From Spirochaetota bacterium (GTDB lineage: Bacteria > Spirochaetota > Spirochaetia > Treponematales > Rectinemataceae): 32,312 nt of DNA. The stretch covers positions 1-32,312 of the forward strand of contig JAKLFE010000050.1 in the NCBI GenBank assembly GCA_022711355.1, in the 5' to 3' direction. Below the pieces are notes generated by a model. That model was given only the letters and a program-made list of their open reading frames with translations. It had not been told where the DNA came from and ran no database searches. Positions 15,100 to 23,835 of the stretch are shown one piece after another (positions within the stretch are counted from its first letter, which is position 1; each line of letters starts with the position of its first letter). Made by a program: the position numbers and the translations under genes.

Positions 15100-15167
15100 T
15101 ATATCTGACGATGTGTATATAGATACAATGTAATTATACTGAGTACATGATACTCCCCGCCCTCGGC

Positions 15168-16853
15168 TCAGGGCTCGGCCCCGAGCAGGGCGGCCGCGGC
15201 GCGGCGGAGGAGCTCGGGCAGGGTCCTGAAGGCGTAGTCGGCATGGACCCGCTCGAGGCGCTGGTGGTACTCCCTGCCCCAGGGCCCGATATTGACGGCG
15301 GGGCAGGAAAAAGCCGCGGGCAGGGGGTCGAGGCCGAGGGGGCAGGCACTCGAGGCCAGATTGCGGGCCTCCTCCTCGTCCCCGGGGTAGAGAAAGCTCA
15401 TATCGGAAATCCCGGGGAAGAAGGGCCTGAGGGCGAGGCTCCCCCGGCCTTCGGCTTCGAAGTCGGCGCTCAGCCGGGCCAGGAGGGCGATCAGGCCGGC
15501 GTCGGCGGCGGGGTCGAGGGCCGCGCGGGGATAGTAGGGCGGGGCCAGGCCGACGACGGCCGCCGGTCCTTCGAGGCCGGCGAGGGCAGCCGCCTCGCCT
15601 ACCAGGGCCGCCAGCCCGGCCATTGTCTCGGGCGCGGCTCGAGCCTTCTCGAGGGCGGCGGCGTAGGCCGCGGGGGCTGCGGCCCGGGCCGCGGCTTCCA
15701 GCTCGGCCCAGCCGAGGAGCCGGGGCCTGCGGTCGGGCGGGGCCCAGGGCCGGCCCGAGGCCCGCGAGAAGTCCTCCGCCCGCTCCCGCAGGAGGCCGAG
15801 CGCGGAGTCCATCGCCGCGGCCGCCTCGCGTCCGATCAGCTCGAGGGCCTCGGCCGGGCCCCGCGCGTGGGAGAGGAGGTTGGCCGACACGAAGACCGCC
15901 GGGGGCATGGTGACGTCGTAGCGCTCGCGGAGCTCCCGGTGGTAGAGGATGGTGGGGGGAGGCGGGAGCTCTGCCCCTGCTTCCGAAGCGGGGCAGAGCC
16001 CGGGGGAGCACTCGATCCTGCGCGCGTACTCGGCCGCGAGGAGGGCGGGGTTGATCCCGTCGAAGGGGGCACCCGCGTGGCTCGGGCGGCCGACGAAGAG
16101 GGCGAAGGGGTGGAGCTTGCCCACCGAGCCGAGGAAGAGTGCTCGGCCCTCCTCGCCGGAGCCCTGATCGACCGCCGCGTCGAGGTTGATGGCCGCGAGG
16201 GGCTCGAGGCCCCACTCCTCGAGGAGGACGGGGAGGAGGCGGACCGCGCTCAGCATGCCGTGGGAGGCTCCCTCCTCGTCGGGCACGGCGAGGAAGACGA
16301 GGGCTCCCCCTCCCTGGTTCCCGGCCGGGCCCCGCAGGGCCGAGGCCGCCCGCTCCTCGAGGAGGGCGAGGCCGGCGGCGAGGCCGGCCTTCATGTCCAG
16401 GAGACCCCGGCCCGGGAGGAACTCGCCGGAGCGGAGGTCGGCGAGGGCCCGGGCCTCGGAGTCGGAGAGGCGCTCCCCCCGGGCCCGCGCGCGGGCCTCC
16501 TCGGCCTCGAGCTCGGCGACGAGGCGGGGGGCGAGGGCCTCGGGCTCGAAGGCCCAGGGCTCCAGGCTGCCGTAGCAGGAGGCGCTCACCACGTCGTAGT
16601 GGCCGGTGAGGATGAGGGCCTTCCCCTCCCTCGCCGGGCCCTCCGGGCGGACTAGGGCGACGAGGATCGAGCGCTCGATCGGGTCGTCGAGGGTCTTGAG
16701 GAGGCGGAGCTGGTCGGGATGGGCCCGGTAGTAGGGCCAGGAGGCCAGGAGCCCGCGGAGGAAGGGGGCGAAGCGGGTCTCGCCCTCGCTGCCGGTGACG
16801 CTCGGGAAGGCGGTAAGGGCGAGGGCCAGCTCCTTGACGCGGTCGGGACGCAT
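15168..16853 (-). CDS. M20-family metallohydrolase, RocB-like
   Basis: The product is 561 aa from ATG 16853, which leaves a 10-bp gap to the upstream gene. M20 zinc ligands are present: TGHYDVVS (His85, Asp87), GRGLLDMKAG (bridging Asp), DEEGASHG (catalytic Glu pair) and SHAGAPFDG in the lid/dimerisation domain. A C-terminal ERVHADYAF supplies a further His. The extended length with a long middle section, and the phrases VFVSANLLSHARG and FFPGISDMSF, fit the RocB branch (arginine-utilisation protein in Bacillus) rather than dipeptidases or DapE. The substrate is probably an amino-acyl or peptide amide, but cannot be read from sequence. It is the last gene of a three-gene minus-strand run. Confidence 0.85.
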   Translation of the reverse strand: MRPDRVKELALALTAFPSVTGSEGETRFAPFLRGLLASWPYYRAHPDQLRLLKTLDDPIERSILVALVRPEGPAREGKALILTGHYDVVSASCYGSLEPWAFEPEALAPRLVAELEAEEARARARGERLSDSEARALADLRSGEFLPGRGLLDMKAGLAAGLALLEERAASALRGPAGNQGGGALVFLAVPDEEGASHGMLSAVRLLPVLLEEWGLEPLAAINLDAAVDQGSGEEGRALFLGSVGKLHPFALFVGRPSHAGAPFDGINPALLAAEYARRIECSPGLCPASEAGAELPPPPTILYHRELRERYDVTMPPAVFVSANLLSHARGPAEALELIGREAAAAMDSALGLLRERAEDFSRASGRPWAPPDRRPRLLGWAELEAAARAAAPAAYAAALEKARAAPETMAGLAALVGEAAALAGLEGPAAVVGLAPPYYPRAALDPAADAGLIALLARLSADFEAEGRGSLALRPFFPGISDMSFLYPGDEEEARNLASSACPLGLDPLPAAFSCPAVNIGPWGREYHQRLERVHADYAFRTLPELLRRAAAALLGAEP

Positions 16854-16863
16854 GGGCTGAAGC

Positions 16864-17817
16864 CTATGCCCCCGGGAAGGGCCAGGCAAGGGGAGGGGAG
16901 AGGCGGTCCCGCTCGAGGTTGATCCAGGTGAGCTCGTGGCGGTTGTGCCAGAGATGGAGGACGCGCGAGCCGGGGAGGGCCGCGAAGCGGTCGGTCGTCG
17001 CCTTGTCGAAGGCCTCGCCCTGCATCTTGATCGTGCAGACGAAGTTGCGGGCCAGGCCCGACTCGAGCCACTTCGATATCCACGCGAGGAGGGCGGGCGG
17101 GTAGCAGATGACGTCGGAGAGGAGCCAGTCCACCTGCCCGAGCTCCTCGGGCTTGAGGGTGAAGGCGTCGTGCCGCATGACCCGCACCGAGGGCAGGGAG
17201 GCGATGCGCGGCTCCAGGTCGGCGCGGTCTATGGCTATGACCTCGGCCCCGAGGCCCGCGAGGGCCCAGGTCCAGCCTCCCGGCGAGGCTCCCGCGTCGA
17301 CGCAGCGCTCGCCCGGGCCGGGACGGGCCCCCGCGAGGACCAGCGCCTCCCAGAGCTTGCGGTAGGCCCGGCTCGGCGGCCCCTCGCGGTCCTCCATGAA
17401 CTCGAACTCCCCGTTGGGGAAGGGGCTCGAGCAGTCGGGGGAGGCGAGGAGGGAATGCTCGTCGAGGAGGGTGAAGGCGCCCATGGGCGCCCCGGGAGGA
17501 TCGAAGGGGAAGGCCTTGGGGCGGCGGGGCAGGGGAGGGAGCTTCTCGGCGATGAGGGCGGTCCGGCGGTGGAGGCGGGTCGGCAGGGGAGCCCAGTTTC
17601 GCTGGATGCCGCGGAGGAGCTTGGCGGCCTCGCCGACCGAGGAGAACTCGACGAGGAGGGGACGGAGCCAGACGTTGCGCGTCCAGTAGGGGCGCCGCGG
17701 GGGGCCGAGGGCGGTGACGAGCTCGCCGTCGACCCGGTCGCGATCCGGCAGCTCCGCGAGCAGATGGGGCAGGAAGCCCCGCGCCGCGTGGTAGCAGCGG
17801 CCCTCGATCTCCCTCAT
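16864..17817 (-). CDS. RlmM/FtsJ-type SAM-dependent 2'-O-methyltransferase
   Basis: The product is 317 aa. The C-terminal half is an RrmJ/FtsJ fold: SAM motif I CVDAGASPGGWTWALA (172-187), acidic AIDRADL at the end of beta-2, then SDVICYPP with catalytic Asp235. With Lys153, Lys264 (TIKMQG) and Glu295 (RHELTWI) this gives the K-D-K-E tetrad of RNA 2'-O-methyltransferases. The best match by eye is RlmM, which methylates C2498 of 23S rRNA. The N-terminal part (1-145) is the substrate-binding extension and is divergent, so the RNA target is uncertain. Its ATG overlaps the stop of the upstream 995-aa gene by 4 bp (ATGA), which suggests coupled translation. Confidence 0.85.
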   Translation of the reverse strand: MREIEGRCYHAARGFLPHLLAELPDRDRVDGELVTALGPPRRPYWTRNVWLRPLLVEFSSVGEAAKLLRGIQRNWAPLPTRLHRRTALIAEKLPPLPRRPKAFPFDPPGAPMGAFTLLDEHSLLASPDCSSPFPNGEFEFMEDREGPPSRAYRKLWEALVLAGARPGPGERCVDAGASPGGWTWALAGLGAEVIAIDRADLEPRIASLPSVRVMRHDAFTLKPEELGQVDWLLSDVICYPPALLAWISKWLESGLARNFVCTIKMQGEAFDKATTDRFAALPGSRVLHLWHNRHELTWINLERDRLSPPLAWPFPGA

Positions 17818-20801
17818 AGGAGCTTCTGCGACTTGGCCCGGACGAGGAGCTCGCGGTTCCAGCGGTTGCCGTCCATGAATGAGTCCTTGACCGCGGCCTC
17901 GTCCATGCGCGTCGAGCGGAGCTGGAGGGCCTTGAAGGCCTTGCTCAGGGCCGTCGTCCCGTCCATCGAGGCGGGGGAGCTCCGCTCGAGGAGGAGGTAG
18001 CGGTAGAAGAGGTAGAGGTGGGCCGCGGGGTGGTTGGCCGCGAGCCGCTCCTCCCGCGCCCGCATGGCGAGGCGCTCGGCCCGTCCCGGGGCCTCGGCCG
18101 CCGGCTCCGCGAGGCCGGCCGCGTAGTCGCGGAAGGCGAGTACCTGGTCCTCGAGGTAGGAGCGCTCGGCGCAGAAGCCCACGCCCCGCTCCTCGATCGA
18201 CTCGAAGCCCGAGCGCCAGGAGAAGGCGTCGGCCGAGGGGAAATCGCGGGGGGGGAGGCAGCCCAAGGCCCGCTCGGCGAGGGCCGCGGCCGTGGCGGGG
18301 CTTCCCTCCCAGGCCTCGAGCTCGGCGAGGAACCAGAGGGCCTCCGCGTCCGAGCCGTAGCGCTCGAGGAGCTCGCGGGCCCTACCGGCCTCGCCGGCCC
18401 AGGAGGCCGCCCGGCCGGTCCATATCTCGGCCCGGGCCGCGGCGTCCTCGCGGCCGTAGATCCTCGCCTCGGCCCTGACCCGGCCGAAGGACTCCTCGGC
18501 CTCGGCCGAGCGGCCCAGCTCGAGGTCGATGCGTCCCTCCATGAAGGCGCAGGCCGCCTCCCAGTCCGCCCTGAAGGCCTGGGCCGCCCAGCTTCCCGCT
18601 ATCCGCGCCCGCTGGCGCGAGCGCCGGAAGTCACCGAGGAGGAAGTGGGCCGCCGCCTCGGCCTGGGCGGAGAGGAGGCTCTCCAGGGGATCGGGCAGGG
18701 AGGAGGCGAGCTCGAAGGCGTTGGCCAGGTAGTCCGAGCCCTCCTGTATCTGCTCCTGGGCGAGGGCGCAGAGGCCGAGGATGCGGTGGGCGCGGGCCTC
18801 GGCGGCGGGCACGGCCTGGGCATGGAGGGTCATGAGGGCCGACTTGGCCTTGGCCGAGGCGGCGGAGGCCTTCCTGTCGGCGTAGTCGAAGGCGGCCCTC
18901 GCCAGGCTCACGGCCCCGCGGAGGACGGCGGCCTCGGCGCCCTCCGCGGCCGAGGCCGCCGAGGGCGAGGCGAGCTCCTCGGCCGAGGACTCGAGGTCGG
19001 CGAGTATGGCGAGGGAGCGGTCGCGGTCTCGGACCGCGTAGGCGGCGAGGAAGCCGCCGATGGAGAGCTGGGGGCCTAAGGACGGGGCCGCAGCCTCGAC
19101 CCCGCCGTAGGCGACGTCCGCCGAGAGGCAGTCCAGGAGGAGCCTGAGGTGCCCGAGCCTGCCCCAGTCCCGCGAGAGGCCCGAGGCGATGCGCCGGTAG
19201 AGGGCCGTCGAGGGGAGGAGCGCCCGCTTCTGGTAGAGGGCGAGGAGCCTCGCCGAGAAGGCGCGGAGGATGGCCGAGCCCCCGTCGGCCAGGGCGCTTT
19301 CGGCCTCGCGGGCGGCCTCTCCGGAGACGAGCTTCGGGCGGCTCGCCGCCTCGACGAGGCCGATCTCGGCGAGGGCCGAGTAGATCAGGGGGCGTATCCC
19401 CGCCACGAGGCCGATCGAATCGAGGAAATCCTCGGTCTCGGCCTCGCCGAGGACCCCCTCGCAGAGCCGCAGGGCCAGGAAGAGCTCGGCGTATTCCTGG
19501 GGGAAGCTGCCGAGGGCCTTGGCGACGAGGAGGGGCGTCGCAAGGCCGGCTTCGAGGGGGAGGCCCGAGGAGGCGAGGCGCTGGGCCAGGCGGAGGCGGA
19601 AGGGATCGCCTTCCGCCACGGCGCCGAGCTCCCCTGCCCGTTCCGGCGCGCCGAGGGCCTCGGCCGCCTCGCGGGCGGCCTTCGCGAGGGTAAAGGCCCC
19701 GGCCGCGGGCACCGTCGCCCTCCGCAGGCCCGAGAGGGGCCAGGCCTCGGGAAGGCAGGCGCCCGAGATCAAGATGGCCAGGCCCTCCTCGGCGAGCTTG
19801 CCGACGAGGAGCTCAGAGAGGAGGGACAGGCTCTCCTGCGGGAAGCGGTCGATGCCGTGGAGGAGGACGAGGGCCGGGAGGGAGCGGTAGCGGCGTTCCC
19901 GCGCGTAGAAGCAGAGGGCGGCCTGGGCGCGGAGCCTGAGCCTGATGCCGAAGGTCCGGGAGTAGCCGGAGCGGTAGGGCGAGCGGCGGAGGAAGTCGAG
20001 GAGGGGCCCGAGCTCCTCGAGCAGCCCCCGCTCGGCGCCGGAGAGGAGCTCGGCCGGGCCCGGCCTCCGGTCGCCGGGCCGGAGGAGGCCGGCGAGGGAC
20101 TCGGCCACGGGCCCGTAGGGGAAGGACTCGGCTCCCGGCGCCCTGATCCGCAGGAAGGAGGCCGAGTCCTCCTTGTACAGCCGGGAGAGGGCCGCCTCGA
20201 GGTGGGTCTGGGGCGAGGCGCCGGGTCCGAGCACCGCGATGGAGCGGGCCCTGCCCTCGCCGATGACGAGCTCGCCTATCTCGTCGACGATCCGATCGAC
20301 GATGCGCTCCTCGACGGGCGGGACCGAGCCCTCGGCGGGAAGGGCCGCCGTGGCGTAGGGCGCGGCGAGCACTCGACGGCAGGCGCCGCCCGAGCCCGTA
20401 TCGGTCCGGAAATAGGGAGCGAGGAGGGGGAGTATCACCGGCCCGAGGAAGAGGCCGTCCCCGTCGATCCGGAACCAGTGCCGCTCGGCGAGGGCGAGGA
20501 GCTCCTCGGCCCCTGATTTCTGCCCGCCCGCGGCGCTTTCCAGGATGAGGTCCCAGCCGTGGAGCCGGGCCGAAAGGACCTTGAGGCGGGCCGAGAGGAA
20601 GCGCGAGGCCTCGGCCGCGCGAAGGCGGCAGGGACGGGCCGAATCGTCGAAGGCCAGGAAGAAGGACTCGTCGCAGGGGAAGAGGCGGGCTCCGAAGGCC
20701 TCCGCGGCCTCCGCGGCCAAGGCCTCGAGCTCCGCCGCGAGCTTGGCGTCCGACTTCCTGAGCTGGGAGTGGAAAGGAATTTTCATGTACAAGCCGATCA
20801 T
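17814..20801 (-). CDS. Large STAND-like TPR protein with degenerate NTPase motifs
   Basis: The product is 995 aa, or 990 from the second Met (MKIPFHS). Residues about 1-130 form an alpha/beta domain perhaps distantly like a nucleotide-cyclase fold (LFPCDESFFLAFDD). Residues about 165-420 have the layout of an AAA/STAND NTPase. However, the P-loop position reads VLGPGASPQTHLE with no Lys-Thr/Ser, and the Walker B-like strand reads ALVLLHGIDRF with no acidic pair, so ATP hydrolysis looks lost. The remaining 550 residues are Ala/Leu-rich helical repeats of TPR type (for example ILGLCALAQEQIQEGSDYL). There is no DNA-binding helix-turn-helix at the C-terminus, unlike MalT/LuxR-type relatives. I infer a scaffold or signalling platform. 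It is divergent from the partner-switching operon and coupled to the methyltransferase gene. Confidence 0.7.
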   Translation of the reverse strand: MIGLYMKIPFHSQLRKSDAKLAAELEALAAEAAEAFGARLFPCDESFFLAFDDSARPCRLRAAEASRFLSARLKVLSARLHGWDLILESAAGGQKSGAEELLALAERHWFRIDGDGLFLGPVILPLLAPYFRTDTGSGGACRRVLAAPYATAALPAEGSVPPVEERIVDRIVDEIGELVIGEGRARSIAVLGPGASPQTHLEAALSRLYKEDSASFLRIRAPGAESFPYGPVAESLAGLLRPGDRRPGPAELLSGAERGLLEELGPLLDFLRRSPYRSGYSRTFGIRLRLRAQAALCFYARERRYRSLPALVLLHGIDRFPQESLSLLSELLVGKLAEEGLAILISGACLPEAWPLSGLRRATVPAAGAFTLAKAAREAAEALGAPERAGELGAVAEGDPFRLRLAQRLASSGLPLEAGLATPLLVAKALGSFPQEYAELFLALRLCEGVLGEAETEDFLDSIGLVAGIRPLIYSALAEIGLVEAASRPKLVSGEAAREAESALADGGSAILRAFSARLLALYQKRALLPSTALYRRIASGLSRDWGRLGHLRLLLDCLSADVAYGGVEAAAPSLGPQLSIGGFLAAYAVRDRDRSLAILADLESSAEELASPSAASAAEGAEAAVLRGAVSLARAAFDYADRKASAASAKAKSALMTLHAQAVPAAEARAHRILGLCALAQEQIQEGSDYLANAFELASSLPDPLESLLSAQAEAAAHFLLGDFRRSRQRARIAGSWAAQAFRADWEAACAFMEGRIDLELGRSAEAEESFGRVRAEARIYGREDAAARAEIWTGRAASWAGEAGRARELLERYGSDAEALWFLAELEAWEGSPATAAALAERALGCLPPRDFPSADAFSWRSGFESIEERGVGFCAERSYLEDQVLAFRDYAAGLAEPAAEAPGRAERLAMRAREERLAANHPAAHLYLFYRYLLLERSSPASMDGTTALSKAFKALQLRSTRMDEAAVKDSFMDGNRWNRELLVRAKSQKLL

Positions 20802-20871
20802 CGCCGTCCCCGCGGCCTACTGTATCAAATAACCGGGCCCATGGCACTACAATTCGCGAGGACCCGAAAAC

Positions 20872-20900
20872 TTGACGCCGCTATACCCCGATGCTAAACT
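20872..20900 (+). promoter_or_regulatory. Promoter of the partner-switching operon
   Basis: TTGACG (20872-20877) and TAAACT (20895-20900) are 17 bp apart. The predicted start near 20907 lies after the earlier in-frame ATG at 20891, which rules that ATG out. The region 20802-20947 also has a possible divergent promoter for the 995-aa gene (TTGTAG and TTTGAT on the minus strand, 17 bp apart, weak). Confidence 0.75.
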
Positions 20901-20947
20901 CCCGCGAGCGGGAGGGAGCTCCTCGAGGCGCCCGCGAGGGGAAGGCA

Positions 20948-22936
20948 ATGGTTTTCGGAAGCATCGCTGGCGCGCCGAGCGGTCAGCTCCTCGTCAAGCT
21001 CGCCCTCTCCGCCGTCCTCGTCACCTTCTTCCTCTTCCTCCGAGGCAGGGAGACCGAAGGCACGATGAGCCGCTACGCCCTCCTCGGGCTCCTCCTCGCC
21101 CTCCGCGACCTCTCCTACTCCCTCTTCCCTTCCCTTTCCCTCTTCCGCGCCTCCGACCTCCTCCTCTTCGCGGCCCTCCTCTACCTCAGGGCCTTCCCCT
21201 TCGCCTCCGCGGCCGGGCCGGCGCGGCGAAGGGCCTTCGCTCTCCTCATCGCCCTTCCCCTCGCCGCGGCCCTCCTCCTCTCCCTCTCCGCCGCCTTCGG
21301 CCTCCTCGGCGAGGGCGCCCGGGCGGCCCTGTGGGGCGCCTCCCTCCTCCCGGTGGCCGCCGCCCTGGCCCTCGAGCCCCTTTCCGCCCGGGAGGCCCCC
21401 GACGCGCCGGGCCGCGAGCTCTGCCGCCGGACCTACCTGATCCTGGGCGCCTCCTCCCTGGCCTACCTCGGCGCCGAGGCCCTCCTCGGCGCGGCCTCTC
21501 CCTTTTTCCAGGGCATCGCCGCGCCCCTCTTCTACGCGTCCATCCTCTCCGTCGCCTTCGCCTTCGTCGACTCGTCGATGGACCAGCTCGTCGGCGCGGT
21601 CGAGCACTACGAGGAGTCGATAGACTCCCTCTACGACCTCCTCCTCGCTGCGGGGGCCGCCACGAAGCCCGATTTCTCCCTCCAGGACGTGCTCGACAAC
21701 ATGGCCCGCGTCCTGGTCGAGCGGACCGGCGCCGAGGGGGCCATCGTCCTCCTCGCCGACGAGTTCGAGGAGGCCGTCGCGGTGCGGGCCCTGCACGGCT
21801 CCTATCCCCCTCCCTTCAAGCTGCCCGAGAGCCTGCCCCGGGAGCGCGAGCGCGTCGCCGCCTTCGTCCGCCGCTCCCGCTGGAAGCTCGGGGAAGGCAT
21901 CTTCGGCGAGGCCGCGCGAGCGGGCAAGGATATCTTCGTGCCCCGGGGAGGGGAGGGCCTGCCGGACAACGGCGACGAGGCCTGGCTCCGCTCGGGGGCC
22001 CTCGTCGTCTCGCCCCTGGCCGTCAACGGCCGCGTCATCGGCCTCGTGTCCCTGGCCAAGGCGGCCCCGGGCTCCTTCTCCGAGCGCGACTTCGAGCGCT
22101 GCAAGCTCCTCGCGAGCTTCGCCTCAATCGCGGTCGCCGATTCCTTCACCTTCCTCGAGGCGGCCGAGCGCGGCGACATCGAGCGGGAGGCTGCCATCGC
22201 CTGGGACGTGCAGGCCGCCCTCCGGCCGAGGCGCTTCCCCGAGCTGCCCGGCCTCGAGCTCGCCGTCTTCTCCCAGCCCGCGCGGGGGGTCTGCTCGGAC
22301 TACTACGACGCGATCCAGACCGGGCCCGCGCGGGCCCTCGTCGCGGTGGGGGACGTAGCCGGCAAGGGCGTGGCCGCCAGCCTCGTCATGGCGATGATCC
22401 GGGCCGTCCTCCACCTCGTAGCCCCCTCGGGCAAGGACGCGCCGACCATCCTCGAGTGGGTCAACCGCGCCCTAGCGGGCAAGCTCGAGCTCGACCACTT
22501 CGCCACCATGGGCATCGTCGCCGTGGACGCCTCCTCCGGCGGGATCGAGCTCGCCAACGCGGGCCACCAGCCGCTGATCTGGTACCGGGCCTCCGCGGAG
22601 GCGATCGCGACGGTCGAGTCGAAGAGCGTGCCGCTCGGGGTCGAGCGCGGCTCCTCCTTCCCGGCCAAGCGCTTCTCGCCGGGGCCCGGCGACGTCCTGG
22701 TCATGTACACCGACGGCGTCGTCGAGGCCATGAGCGCCCAGGGCAAGCAGTACGGGCGGCGCAACCTCGGCGACGCCGTCCAGCGCTCCCATGCCCTCGG
22801 CGCCGAAGGCATAGCCTCGGAGATACGCGACGACCTGGCATCCTTCGTGGGGCGCTCCCGCCAGCACGACGACCAGACCGTCCTCGTCATGAAGGTCCTT
22901 CGGAGCACAGGAGAGGAGCCGACCGCATGGAACTGA
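20948..22936 (+). CDS. Membrane PP2C-type (SpoIIE/RsbU) serine phosphatase with GAF domain
   Basis: This phosphatase is expected to dephosphorylate the STAS protein encoded next, which is its role in partner switching. The start is ATG 20948, preceded by GGGGAAGG and downstream of the promoter, giving 662 aa. The first about 215 residues hold roughly seven hydrophobic helices (LLVKLALSAVLVTFFLFL, DLLLFAALLYL, AFALLIALPLAAALLLS and others). A GAF-like sensor domain follows (about 235-405; GAEGAIVLLADE, LGEGIFGEAAR, VVSPLAVNGRVIGLVSL). The C-terminal domain carries the metal-binding PP2C motifs: VGDVAGKGVAASL (Asp469), NAGHQPL, VMYTDGVVEA and QHDDQTVLVMKV. The input is probably at the membrane and through GAF. 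The end overlaps the STAS gene by 10 bp. Confidence 0.93.
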   Translation: MVFGSIAGAPSGQLLVKLALSAVLVTFFLFLRGRETEGTMSRYALLGLLLALRDLSYSLFPSLSLFRASDLLLFAALLYLRAFPFASAAGPARRRAFALLIALPLAAALLLSLSAAFGLLGEGARAALWGASLLPVAAALALEPLSAREAPDAPGRELCRRTYLILGASSLAYLGAEALLGAASPFFQGIAAPLFYASILSVAFAFVDSSMDQLVGAVEHYEESIDSLYDLLLAAGAATKPDFSLQDVLDNMARVLVERTGAEGAIVLLADEFEEAVAVRALHGSYPPPFKLPESLPRERERVAAFVRRSRWKLGEGIFGEAARAGKDIFVPRGGEGLPDNGDEAWLRSGALVVSPLAVNGRVIGLVSLAKAAPGSFSERDFERCKLLASFASIAVADSFTFLEAAERGDIEREAAIAWDVQAALRPRRFPELPGLELAVFSQPARGVCSDYYDAIQTGPARALVAVGDVAGKGVAASLVMAMIRAVLHLVAPSGKDAPTILEWVNRALAGKLELDHFATMGIVAVDASSGGIELANAGHQPLIWYRASAEAIATVESKSVPLGVERGSSFPAKRFSPGPGDVLVMYTDGVVEAMSAQGKQYGRRNLGDAVQRSHALGAEGIASEIRDDLASFVGRSRQHDDQTVLVMKVLRSTGEEPTAWN

Positions 22937-23265
22937 AGATCCGGAAGAACGGCGACAACTACATCATCGACGTCAACGGGGAGATGGACCTCTACAACTC
23001 CTACAAGCTCAAGGAGCTCGTGATGAAGATGCTCGACAAGAAGGTCGGGCGCTTCGTCGTCAACCTACAGAACGTGGACTACATCGACTCCAGCGGCATC
23101 GGCGCCCTCATCTACATCTGCTCGACCATAAAGAAGATGGGCTTGAAGCTCGTCATCACGAACATCCACGGCTCGGTGAAGAAGGTCATCGAGCTCACCA
23201 AGCTCATGGGCTACTTCCCGATCGCCCCGACGATCGACGAGGCCCTGCAGAGGATGGAGGCTTAG
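22927..23265 (+). CDS. STAS-domain anti-sigma-factor antagonist (RsbV/SpoIIAA-like)
   Basis: This 112-aa single STAS domain shows MELKIRKNGDNYIIDVNGEMD at the start (quoted in part: NYIIDVNGEMDLYNS) and the phosphorylation loop NVDYIDSSGIGAL. By analogy with Ser58 of B. subtilis SpoIIAA, Ser56 would be phosphorylated by the adjacent kinase and released by the adjacent phosphatase. When unphosphorylated it would bind the kinase and free that kinase's other partner. GGAGAGGAG precedes the ATG. It overlaps the phosphatase gene by 10 bp and lies 6 bp before the kinase gene. The protein is less Ala-rich and more Lys-rich than its neighbours. Confidence 0.94.
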   Translation: MELKIRKNGDNYIIDVNGEMDLYNSYKLKELVMKMLDKKVGRFVVNLQNVDYIDSSGIGALIYICSTIKKMGLKLVITNIHGSVKKVIELTKLMGYFPIAPTIDEALQRMEA

Positions 23266-23271
23266 GACGCG

Positions 23272-23835
23272 ATGGGCGACGGAGCGCATGCCAAGGAGAT
23301 CAAGGTCGACGAGAACTCCCCCCTCTTCGACAGGACGGGGATGCTGCACAAGGAGTTCCCCTCGGACTTCCGGCAGATCCGGTACTTCACCCTCCTCATA
23401 GTCCAGTCGGCCCCGCCGGACATCAAGGAGATCAACCTCCTCGAGCAGCAGATCAGCGAGGTCATCAAGAACGCGGTGAAGCACGGCAACGGCTGCGACC
23501 CCGAGAAGAGGATCCGCGTCTGGTATTCCTTCAGCCCCGAGCACGCCCACCTCGTCGTCGAGGACGAGGGGCCCGGCTTCAAGGATATCGAGAAGTGGAA
23601 CGAGTTCAACAGGCGCCGCCAGAAGTGCCTCGAGGGCGAGGACTTCGCGGCCCTCGCCGAGTACGTCTCCTTCCGGGGCGAGCGGGCCGACGACAACGAC
23701 GGGGGCAACGCCCTCTTCGCCGCCCTCGAGTACTGGAACGGGGGCTTCGTCTTCAACCAGAAGCGCAACTGCGTCGCCATGCTCAAGCGCTTCCCCAAGA
23801 AGCGCCGGGGCCTCGCCGCCTCGGGCGGGGAATGA
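23272..23835 (+). CDS. HATPase anti-sigma/serine kinase (RsbW-like)
   Basis: The product is 187 aa. The GHKL ATPase motifs are the N-box EVIKNAVKHGNG (Glu63, Asn67) and the G1 box VEDEGPGF (Asp98-Glu-Gly-Pro-Gly). A lid region of about 45 residues (KWNEFNRRRQKCLEGEDF) precedes a G2-like DDNDGGNALFAALEYW, in place of the usual GRGL. RsbW-type kinases phosphorylate a STAS partner and sequester a sigma factor or another target. No sigma-factor gene is adjacent, so the target may not be a sigma factor. It starts 6 bp after the STAS stop and is the last gene of the operon. No clear plus-strand terminator follows. Confidence 0.9.
   Translation: MGDGAHAKEIKVDENSPLFDRTGMLHKEFPSDFRQIRYFTLLIVQSAPPDIKEINLLEQQISEVIKNAVKHGNGCDPEKRIRVWYSFSPEHAHLVVEDEGPGFKDIEKWNEFNRRRQKCLEGEDFAALAEYVSFRGERADDNDGGNALFAALEYWNGGFVFNQKRNCVAMLKRFPKKRRGLAASGGE

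Noticed and set aside
14983..16215. Long N-terminal extension of the FMN-binding protein frame
   Set aside because: The Met at 14982 has a signal peptide and a GGAGG site. The extension passes through the promoter island and the antisense of the M20 gene.
20891..20947. Upstream in-frame ATG for the phosphatase
   Set aside because: The -10 box TAAACT at 20895-20900 overlaps the first codons, so this ATG would not be transcribed.
20872..22900. Plus-strand open frame extending into the STAS gene with an Arg/Pro-rich N-terminal part
   Set aside because: Only the end (from 22927) is the STAS protein. The rest is a frame shadow of the phosphatase gene.
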